From NCBI GenBank assembly GCA_005882905.1, contig VBBG01000092.1, forward strand, positions 1-10,248: a DNA stretch of 10,248 bases, read 5' to 3'. Each line of letters opens with the position of its first letter. Position 1 is the first letter of the stretch. This DNA is from Candidatus Bathyarchaeota archaeon (GTDB taxonomy: Archaea; Thermoproteota; Bathyarchaeia; 40CM-2-53-6). A program made the translations under genes and the position numbers. Of this stretch, positions 5,190 through 10,248 are shown in pieces. A model generated the notes under the pieces. It saw nothing but the letters and a program-made list of their open reading frames with translations. It did not search any database and had not been told where the DNA came from.

Positions 5190-7661
5190 ATGACTATTAC
5201 TGAGCTTTCTCCTGAAAAACTGAGACTCGAGTGTCCGCCCGGCCAAGTGGGATGTGAAACCAGTGCTGAGCTGGGTCCAGTAGAAGGCATCATCGGCCAG
5301 GACCGGGCCCTCAAGGCTCTCAAGTTCGGCATCGAGATGAAGGGTAAGGGCTTCAACGTTTATGCTGCCGGTCCACCGATCACGGGAAAGAGGCCTGCGA
5401 CCAGAAGTTTTCTTGAAGCCATCGCAAAGACGAGGCCTGTCCCGTCCGACTGGGCTTATGTGAACAATTTCCAGAACCAGTACGAGCCGAAGGCGTTAAT
5501 GTTTCCTCCCGGGAAGGCGCGGGTCTTCCAGAAGGATCTGAAGAATTTCATAGAACAGGCGAAGCGCGCGATCCCTGCAACTCTCCAGAGCGAAGAGTTT
5601 GTCTCTCGAACCAACAACACCACGAAGAAGGCTGTAACGGATCGGAACAAGATTCTCAATGATCTGAACAAACGGGCTGAGACTCTCGGATATACTGTCA
5701 GGATGACCCAGCTGGGCATCACGATCGTCCCCGTCGTCGCTGGGAAGCCGGTGAGCCAGGAAGACTTCGACTCTCTACCAGCCCGAGTGAAGAAGAAGTA
5801 CGAACAGACTCGGGACACTATGCGGGCCGCGTTGGACAACGCAGGGAAAGGAATCAACGATCTTGACATGACGACAGTTGAGGAGTTGAAGAAGCTGAGA
5901 GATGATTCAGTCCACTACGCCATCGGCGGTCTCATGAACAGCCTCACGTCCCGCTACCAGGACCTTCCCAAGGTTCTTCAGCATCTGAACGAGGTGCGAG
6001 ACGATATTCTCGAGAATGCGGAGGTCTTCACGGAAGGAGGCGCGGCGGAAGAGAAGCCGGACGAGGAGCAGCGGAATCCTGTAGAGAGCAAACTCTCGGA
6101 CCACGCGTTTCGAAGATACGAGGTCAATGTGATCGTTGACAACTCCGAGTTGAAAGGCGCCCCGGTCATCGCCGAGGACAATCCCACCGCTACCAATCTC
6201 CTGGGCAAGATCGAGTACGAGTCTAGGTTCGGAGCTCTTGTCACGGATTTTACGCTGATAAAGGCAGGCTCCCTCCACCGCGCGAATGGTGGCTTCCTCG
6301 TCGTCGGGGTCGACGAGCTTCTCAAGAACCAGTTTTCCTATGACGGTCTGAAGCGAGCGCTCCAATCCGCGAGCCTCCAGCTCGAGGATATGGGTCAGAG
6401 GCTAGGAGGAGCCCCCACCAAGACCCCTGTGCCAGAGCCGATACCGTTGAGTGTGAAGATCATTCTCGTCGGCGATCATGAGACCTATCAGGCTCTATAC
6501 GTTCTGGATCCTGACTTTTCGATCCTGTTCAAGGTCAAGGCGCATTTTGATGATTCGATAGAGAGGAACGACAAGAACCAGAAGACCTACGGCAGCTTCG
6601 TCCACTCGCTCTGTGAACGAGAAGGTCTGGGTCATCTTGATGCTCCTGCCCTTGCTAGGATAGTCGAGTATGGGTCCAGGCTTGCCGAGGACCAGACGAA
6701 GCTCTCGACGAAATTCCCGCAGATCGCGGATCTCATCCGGGAGGCGAGCTTCTACGCCTCACAGGAGGGGTCTAAGCTAGTCAGAGAGGTTCACATCAAG
6801 AAGGCGCTCGACGAGAAGGTGTACCGTTCTAACCTTCTCGACGAGAAGGTCAAGGAGATGATCCAGCGAGGCATCATACTCATCGATACCTCAGGCTCAA
6901 AGGTTGGACAGGTGAACGGGCTATCGGTAATCGGCCTAGGAGATTTCGATTTCGGCCAGCCCTCGAGAATTACCGCCAGTCTGGGGCTTGGAAGACGTGG
7001 GATAATCGACATAGAGCGGGAGTCGAAGCTGGGCGGACAGATCCACACGAAGGGGGTGCTCATCATCTCGGGTTACTTGGAGAACAAGTATGCCCGTGAA
7101 AAGCCGCTAAGCCTCTCATGCAGACTCGTCTTCGAGCAGAGCTACGGGAGTGTCGATGGTGACAGTGCGTCAAGCACAGAATTGTACGCGATTCTCTCCG
7201 CCCTGGCTGAGCTTCCAATCAAGCAGAACCTTGCCGTAACTGGGTCGGTCAATCAGGAGGGCGAGGTCCAGGCGATAGGCGGGGTCAACGAGAAGATCGA
7301 GGGCTTCTATCAGACATGCAAGGTCAAAGGCCTCAAGGGAGACGAGGGCGTCATCATCCCCAAGAGCAACACCCAGCATCTGATGCTGAACGAGGACGTT
7401 GTAGACGCCGTGAGAAAGGGCAGATTCCACATCTACCCTGTCGGTACGATAGACGAAGGCATAGAAATTCTGACTGGGGTCAAGGCCGGGCAGTTGAAGA
7501 AGGATGGGACCTACGAGCCTGGGACGGTGCACTACAGGGTCAACAAGCGCCTCGCCGAGATGACCCAAAGTATGGCCAGACTGGTCGGCTCGGCGAGATT
7601 CGCAGACGAGACGCGTCCGTCCGAGATCGGGGCACTAGCTCATCCTAGTTCCAAACCATGA
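5190..7661 (+). CDS. Lon-like serine protease with an N-terminal AAA domain (LonC/AAA_32 type)
   Basis: 823 residues. The N-terminal half is an AAA+ module: a box-II-like GIIGQDRALKALKFGIEM (33-50), a Walker A region AAGPPITGKR (59-68), and a long helical insertion at about 115-285. The Walker B region is GGFLVVGVDELL (367-378) with D375 and E376 kept. The C-terminal S16 protease domain holds the Ser-Lys dyad: S659 in VDGDSAS and K702 in GGVNEKIEGF. They are 43 residues apart, the same spacing as E. coli Lon S679/K722. The layout matches the soluble LonC/AAA_32 group rather than membrane-anchored archaeal LonB; no hydrophobic anchor is present. Such proteases degrade unfolded proteins in the cytosol. 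Walker A is unusual: after G66-K67 comes R68 instead of Ser or Thr, and I64 replaces the usual Gly, so ATP hydrolysis may be weak or lost. ATG 5190 starts at the conserved N-terminus. Confidence 0.93.
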   Translation: MTITELSPEKLRLECPPGQVGCETSAELGPVEGIIGQDRALKALKFGIEMKGKGFNVYAAGPPITGKRPATRSFLEAIAKTRPVPSDWAYVNNFQNQYEPKALMFPPGKARVFQKDLKNFIEQAKRAIPATLQSEEFVSRTNNTTKKAVTDRNKILNDLNKRAETLGYTVRMTQLGITIVPVVAGKPVSQEDFDSLPARVKKKYEQTRDTMRAALDNAGKGINDLDMTTVEELKKLRDDSVHYAIGGLMNSLTSRYQDLPKVLQHLNEVRDDILENAEVFTEGGAAEEKPDEEQRNPVESKLSDHAFRRYEVNVIVDNSELKGAPVIAEDNPTATNLLGKIEYESRFGALVTDFTLIKAGSLHRANGGFLVVGVDELLKNQFSYDGLKRALQSASLQLEDMGQRLGGAPTKTPVPEPIPLSVKIILVGDHETYQALYVLDPDFSILFKVKAHFDDSIERNDKNQKTYGSFVHSLCEREGLGHLDAPALARIVEYGSRLAEDQTKLSTKFPQIADLIREASFYASQEGSKLVREVHIKKALDEKVYRSNLLDEKVKEMIQRGIILIDTSGSKVGQVNGLSVIGLGDFDFGQPSRITASLGLGRRGIIDIERESKLGGQIHTKGVLIISGYLENKYAREKPLSLSCRLVFEQSYGSVDGDSASSTELYAILSALAELPIKQNLAVTGSVNQEGEVQAIGGVNEKIEGFYQTCKVKGLKGDEGVIIPKSNTQHLMLNEDVVDAVRKGRFHIYPVGTIDEGIEILTGVKAGQLKKDGTYEPGTVHYRVNKRLAEMTQSMARLVGSARFADETRPSEIGALAHPSSKP

Positions 7662-7757
7662 GGCTGACCCTACTCAACTTTGGAATCGTCAATCCCGGCC
7701 CTGTCTTATGTCTGATACAGATGTTTACCGGGAGACTATGCCCAGAGTCGGACTGCG
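7662..7757. other. Short spacer after the protease gene
   Basis: About 95 bp separate the protease stop from the convergent GNAT stop. No T-run terminator, RNA gene or strong repeat is visible. A 53-codon frame opens at 7658 with an ATGA overlap of the protease stop, but it reads into the GNAT gene antisense and has no recognisable domain. Confidence 0.3.
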
Positions 7758-8306
7758 CTAGGGCTGGACAGTTCTTCTCATCAATAGGTGGTGGGGTCCC
7801 ATGGGACCGACTAGCCTGAATTTCTCCCGTTTGAACATCGATTCTGTTCCGAACCAGAACCAGTTGGACCATTTCGACCATGCTCTTGCTGATTTGTGTG
7901 TAACGGGATAGGCTTCGACCACTCCTCCTCCCTTTGCCTTGATCGAATCCAGAGCGGCTTTCAGAGCAATCTTTGCGACACCTTTCTTGCGATAGTCTCT
8001 GTCCACGAAAAAGCAGGCGATACGCCAGAGTCTCTCGGAATCCTCCTTGAGACTTAGCCGCTTGTAGTTTCTCCCGTTATCGATCCGGGGATACTCTTGT
8101 TTCAATCCATACGCGCACCAGCCTATTGCATTGTCGCCGTCGTAGAGAAGCACTCCATGAGAGCGGCCGTCCTCAACCAGTGACTTCTTGTCGCGCTTGT
8201 TCTTAGCACTCCTCTCGGCGGATGTCAATCCTTTCATTGTTCTGCCGTGTGGTCGTTGATAGTACATGCACCAGCATCCTCCAACCCCGCCGTGCTTCGA
8301 TAACAA
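7758..8306 (-). CDS. GNAT-family N-acetyltransferase, N-terminus uncertain
   Basis: 182 residues counting from a TTG at 8306. GGCWCMYYQ (9-17) with following basic residues is the hallmark of a GNAT subfamily common in bacteria and archaea. GVLLYDGDNAIGWCAYG (51-67) is the central beta hairpin. Motif A, ACFFVDRDYRKKGVAKIAL (97-115), contains the acetyl-CoA pyrophosphate loop R-K-K-G-V-A, and the following helix and VVEAYPV strand complete the fold. The enzyme should transfer acetyl from acetyl-CoA to an unknown amine or protein. In this subfamily the CWC motif is usually preceded by a W-x-D-F-E-x-L helix. Exactly that (TWHDFERLLSKHGG) is encoded in frame upstream of the TTG, back to an in-frame TAG near 8400, but without any ATG, GTG or TTG. 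A CTG at 8339, 28 bp from an AT-rich box, is a possible start. Confidence 0.85.
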   Translation of the reverse strand: MLSKHGGVGGCWCMYYQRPHGRTMKGLTSAERSAKNKRDKKSLVEDGRSHGVLLYDGDNAIGWCAYGLKQEYPRIDNGRNYKRLSLKEDSERLWRIACFFVDRDYRKKGVAKIALKAALDSIKAKGGGVVEAYPVTHKSARAWSKWSNWFWFGTESMFKREKFRLVGPMGPHHLLMRRTVQP

Positions 8307-8363
8307 CCTCTCAAAATCGTGCCAAGTCTTGATGCTCAGGCGGGCGCCACTTACATTGTCACC

Positions 8364-8371
8364 TTTAACTA
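8364..8371. promoter_or_regulatory. Shared AT-rich box between divergent GNAT and VOC genes
   Basis: TTTAACTA on the plus strand reads TAGTTAAA on the minus strand, so a single box could bind TBP in either direction. It is centred 24 bp upstream of the GTG at 8391 (VOC gene) and 28 bp upstream of a CTG at 8339 in frame with the GNAT gene. Both distances fit leaderless transcripts. Confidence 0.4.
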
Positions 8372-8390
8372 GGAGTAGACGAGGGAGGCT

Positions 8391-8810
8391 GTGCGGTTTC
8401 TAATGGAAGCAGCAACAACCACAACCCGACCTCAACCACGAGAACACACACTGGTACACTTCGAGATTCCCACCAACGACCCGGCGAAGGTTAGCCGATT
8501 CTACGAGCAGCTTTTCGGCTGGAAATTCAGCAAGATGCCAGCTGGAGACATGGACTATTGGCTCATCTCGCACAAGGACGCCCCCGAGAACGATACCATG
8601 GGCGGACTCTACAAGAAAATGATGGGCGAGACAGGCTTCGTCAACTACTTCAGCGTCGTAAACATCGACCAGTCCCTCGCCAAGGCTACGGATCTGGGAG
8701 CGAAGGTCGTCCGGGGGAAGGAAGAGATTCCGAACATCGGATGGTTCGCAATCGTCCAGGACCCTGACAACAACACTTTCGCGTTCTTCCAGTCAAGCGG
8801 CAGAATGTAG
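8391..8810 (+). CDS. VOC (glyoxalase/bleomycin resistance fold) family protein
   Basis: 139 residues from GTG 8391, or 135 from the ATG at 8403. After a Thr-rich start, LVHFEIPTNDPAKVSRFYEQLFGWKF (21-46) is the first VOC beta-alpha unit. NYFSVVNIDQSLAKATDLGAKVV (85-107) is the second, and WFAIVQDPDNNTFAFFQSSG (118-137) the closing strand with the DPDxN signature. This is a single-domain VOC protein that would work as a dimer. Glyoxalase-type metal ligands are largely missing: H23 is present but the final position is Gln (Q134) instead of Glu, as in many uncharacterised members. The substrate is therefore unknown. It diverges from the GNAT gene and is followed by two T6 runs that could end its transcript. 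A second VOC gene lies downstream on the same strand. Confidence 0.88.
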   Translation: MRFLMEAATTTTRPQPREHTLVHFEIPTNDPAKVSRFYEQLFGWKFSKMPAGDMDYWLISHKDAPENDTMGGLYKKMMGETGFVNYFSVVNIDQSLAKATDLGAKVVRGKEEIPNIGWFAIVQDPDNNTFAFFQSSGRM

Positions 8811-8839
8811 ACAAATAGTCCAACACCAATAACTCCCCC

Positions 8840-8883
8840 TTTTTTCGATCGAGACGAGGAGACAGACCGAACCAATGTTTTTT
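8840..8883 (+). terminator. Poly-T archaeal-type terminators after the VOC gene
   Basis: Two T6 runs, at 8840-8845 (after CCCCC) and 8878-8883, follow the VOC stop by 30-70 bp. Archaeal RNA polymerase terminates at such U-tracts without needing a hairpin. The two runs may act as primary and backup sites. Confidence 0.5.
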
Positions 8884-8904
8884 GGACATTCTATTGTTGC
8901 CTGA

Positions 8905-8917
8905 AACATCGGATGTT
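8905..8917. repeat. Short palindrome upstream of the second VOC gene
   Basis: AACATC-G-GATGTT is a 13-bp palindrome with a 1-nt centre, about 105 bp before the ATG of the disrupted VOC gene. It does not resemble the ATACC/GGTAT sites beside the TetR gene. It might be a regulator site or chance. Confidence 0.25.
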
Positions 8918-9019
8918 CCAACCATGGGTCGTCCCGCTGTATGGCAGGGTCTATCGCCCTGTCCGGCAAGGTTCAGCGAGATGAGGAATTCAAGTAGGAC
9001 TGGCTCGTCGCAGAATCAT

Positions 9020-9444
9020 ATGAGTAGAGTTGAGCCTCAGCATTCGGAAAAGGGAGAGATTTTCGTCCTAGGTCTCTGGGGTGTACGTTACCAGGTCGAG
9101 GATGTGGTCCGCTCGGTGGCCTTCGACACTGAGAGGGTTGGATTCAAATTGGACCAGCAGAATCTTCCAGCTTTCGCGCAGGTCTCGGTTGGCCATCTCA
9201 AGCTCATACTAAGCGGTCCAGGCACTTCGGGCTCACGTCCAATGCCGGACGGTCGAAAACAAGAGCCGGAGGGTGGAACCGGATAGTCCTTCAGGTCGAA
9301 GACCTACTCGCGCGAATCGAGGCGTTACAGGAGGCCGGTGTGCATTTTAGGAATCAAATGGAAGTGCGTCCTGGCGGAAGGCAGATTCAGGTCGAGGACT
9401 CTGATGGCAATCCCGTCGAATTGTTCGAGCCTGCCAAGCGATAG
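9020..9444 (+). pseudogene. VOC-family gene disrupted by a one-base frameshift
   Basis: From ATG 9020 the first frame encodes GVRYQVEDVVRSVAFDTERVGFKLDQQ, then LKLILSGPGTSGSRPMPDGRKQEP, typical of a large VOC subfamily, but stops at 9284-9286. The rest of the domain continues in the neighbouring frame as GWNRIVLQVEDLLARIEAL, then VEDSDGNPVELFEPAKR, ending at TAG 9442-9444. The family normally reads KxEPGGWNR. Here, between CCG (9266-9268) and GGG-TGG (9271-9276), only two bases (GA) are found where a GGA codon is expected, so a single G appears lost. The usual FYTE motif of helix 1 is also changed to FDTE, a hint of decay. Either the gene is recently inactivated or the assembly has an error. 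An intact copy would be a single-domain dioxygenase/glyoxalase-fold protein of about 141 residues. It converges on the TetR gene with a 6-bp gap. Confidence 0.75.
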
Positions 9445-9450
9445 TCGGAT

Positions 9451-10092
9451 TCAGGCGGAAAGTTGTTCGGTTGGTTTCTGACTTATGGATTCCAGATACC
9501 CTTTGAGCGACCCGTATAATGACCAGTATACCTTCTTGTCTCTCAAGTTCTTTACCATGGCAAAGGCTCCCTCCTCCACCATAACGACAAACTCTGCCAC
9601 CTGTCTCGGGTTGACGTCTGGTTTTAGGTAACCTTGCTCTCGGGCCTTGGTCAGATATTTTTCGGTCTCTGATATCCAGAGCTGCATGACCGCACGAAGT
9701 TTTTCTCTGAAGACTGGGTCGACTGAGGACATTTCCTGCGTGAGGTTGTTGAGAGGGCATCCCAGTGCCATGTGCTCATCAGGTGTAGATTCGATTATTT
9801 TCCGGAAGCGGCTGATAATGCCCTGGACAGGATTCTTGTACGCGGCTAGCGGCCGTATCCATCTTTCGAGGACCATCTCTTTTAGAACTTCGTCGGCGAT
9901 CGCGTAGCCTAGATCATTCTTTGTTGAGAAATAATGGAAGAAGGCTCCCTTGGTCAGAGTGGTCTTGCCGACTATTTCGTTGACGCTAGTGTCGTGGAAT
10001 CCTCGATGATAAATTTCATCGAATGCCGCTCCTAAGATGCTTGCTCTGGTCCTTTCGGGATCTCGCAATTTTCGCTGCGCTAGCTTAGTCAC
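9451..10092 (-). CDS. TetR/AcrR-family transcriptional repressor
   Basis: 213 residues from GTG 10092. The N-terminal TetR DNA-binding domain is clear: RTRASILGAAFDEIYHRGFHDTSVNEIV (14-41), then the recognition helix region LTKGAFFHYFSTKNDL (46-61). The rest is an all-helical ligand and dimer domain with GCPLNNLTQEMSSVDPVFREKL (111-132), seen in a subgroup of TetR regulators, and C112 in its core. These dimeric proteins bind palindromic operators and release DNA when a small molecule binds. The promoter lies in a 78-bp spacer shared with a divergent gene, holding two ATACC-N4-GGTAT palindromes. The nearer one is centred about 18 bp upstream of the GTG, over the probable TATA/start region, so the protein likely represses itself and the divergent gene. 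An ATG just upstream of the GTG is out of frame. Effector unknown. Confidence 0.92.
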   Translation of the reverse strand: MTKLAQRKLRDPERTRASILGAAFDEIYHRGFHDTSVNEIVGKTTLTKGAFFHYFSTKNDLGYAIADEVLKEMVLERWIRPLAAYKNPVQGIISRFRKIIESTPDEHMALGCPLNNLTQEMSSVDPVFREKLRAVMQLWISETEKYLTKAREQGYLKPDVNPRQVAEFVVMVEEGAFAMVKNLRDKKVYWSLYGSLKGYLESISQKPTEQLSA

Positions 10093-10097
10093 TCATG

Positions 10098-10123
10098 GTT
10101 AATATACCATTTGGTATGATAAC
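10098..10123. promoter_or_regulatory. Palindromic operator 1 over the TetR promoter
   Basis: The core ATACCA-TT-TGGTAT (10104-10117) has perfect 6-bp arms, and outer GTTA (10098-10101) and TAAC (10120-10123) extend the symmetry to 26 bp with two mismatched positions per arm. It lies 5-31 bp upstream of the TetR GTG and covers its probable TATA element (minus-strand TTATCATA), which suits autorepression. It shares ATACC and GGTAT at the same spacing with the second site. Confidence 0.7.
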
Positions 10124-10138
10124 TAATGCCCTGGAACG

Positions 10139-10146
10139 TTTAAGTA
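10139..10146 (+). promoter_or_regulatory. TATA box of the right-edge gene
   Basis: TTTAAGTA, preceded by a GGAACG BRE-like stretch, is centred 28 bp upstream of the ATG at 10171, which predicts a leaderless transcript. It lies between the two palindromes, so binding at the second site would block the transcription start. Confidence 0.55.
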
Positions 10147-10158
10147 GGCGTCGGGAAG

Positions 10159-10172
10159 ATACCGCGCGGTAT
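10159..10172. promoter_or_regulatory. Palindromic operator 2 over the start of the right-edge gene
   Basis: ATACCGCGCGGTAT is a perfect 14-bp palindrome whose last two bases are the first two of the ATG at 10171. Its ATACC-N4-GGTAT pattern equals that of operator 1, and the two centres are 55 bp apart. Its position over the predicted transcription start fits repression of the right-edge gene by the TetR protein. Confidence 0.7.
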
Positions 10173-10248
10173 GTCGGGTCAGGATTTGGAACTGGAGCCA
10201 GGTCAAAGCCAAGAAACGGCCAAGGTTACCCTGTTTGGTCAGGCTTGG
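10171..10248 (+). CDS. Start of an unknown gene, likely TetR target, cut by the window edge
   Basis: Twenty-six codons from ATG 10171 stay open to the edge. The N-terminus is polar and acidic (MSGQDLELEPGQSQETAK), followed by VTLFGQAW. This is too short to recognise a family. The gene is supported by a good TATA box 28 bp upstream and by the operator overlapping its start codon. Genes divergent from TetR repressors are often efflux pumps or detoxifying enzymes, which is only a general expectation here. Confidence 0.55.
   Translation, partial: MSGQDLELEPGQSQETAKVTLFGQAW

Noticed and set aside
5907..6365. 152-codon open frame antisense to the protease
   Set aside because: It lies wholly inside the well-supported protease gene on the other strand and its translation has no family-like motif.
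7658..7819. 53-codon frame starting with an ATGA overlap of the protease stop
   Set aside because: The overlap suggests coupling, but the frame runs antisense into the GNAT C-terminus by about 60 bp, has no recognisable domain, and is short enough to occur by chance.
8882..9019. 46-codon N-terminal extension of the disrupted VOC gene
   Set aside because: The stretch is unlike any VOC N-terminus and overlaps the poly-T terminator; the domain begins after the ATG at 9020.
9254..9276. Programmed -1 frameshift in the second VOC gene at the AAAA run
   Set aside because: No proper slippery heptamer exists, and a slip there would yield KTRAGGWNR rather than the family's KQEPGGWNR; a one-base deletion explains it better.
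9347..9760. 137-codon minus-strand frame overlapping the TetR and VOC genes
   Set aside because: It shares DNA with the confident TetR frame and its protein has biased, domain-free composition.

Overview
The window looks archaeal. Most confident genes have an AT-rich box about 24-40 bp upstream of a plausible start codon, very short or absent leaders, no convincing Shine-Dalgarno sites, and frequent GTG or TTG starts. The gene content fits a moderate-GC archaeon, possibly of the Thermoproteota/TACK group: a single-chain Lon-like protease without membrane segments, a sulfide:quinone-reductase-like flavoprotein, small zinc-knuckle proteins and a basic-tailed zinc ribbon. The placement is inferred from style and content; no rRNA or universal marker is present.

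Left part (1-2488). A partial NAD-dependent sugar epimerase/dehydratase runs leftwards off the edge. A 95-180 bp divergent spacer with a perfect 7-bp inverted repeat separates it from a 70-residue protein with two CxxC pairs. Next is an FAD-dependent SQR/FCSD-like oxidoreductase with its own TATA box. It converges on the following aminotransferase with only 17 bp between them.

Middle (2506-7661). A class I PLP aminotransferase (minus strand) diverges from a DUF1428-like small protein. Then come a protein with a histone-H1-like basic tail fused to a zinc ribbon, a convergent two-helix membrane protein, and a large LonC-type protease of 823 residues. The protease keeps the Ser-Lys dyad with the exact Lon spacing but has an altered Walker A motif.

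Right part (7758-10248). A GNAT acetyltransferase and a VOC (glyoxalase-fold) protein diverge from one shared AT-rich box. A second VOC gene carries an apparent one-base deletion and is probably a pseudogene unless the sequence is in error. A TetR-family repressor follows on the minus strand, then the first 26 codons of a divergent gene cut by the window edge. The TetR/right-edge spacer holds two matching palindromes, ATACC-N4-GGTAT, one over the TetR promoter region and one over the start codon of the divergent gene. This is a clear candidate for autoregulated divergent control.

No rRNA, tRNA, CRISPR array, insertion sequence or phage gene was recognised. The genes read as mostly independent housekeeping and accessory units rather than one large operon. 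I see no obvious novel multi-gene system. The most interesting signals are the paired operators, the modified Lon-like ATPase site, the VOC frameshift, and the GNAT gene whose family-like N-terminus extends upstream of any normal start codon.
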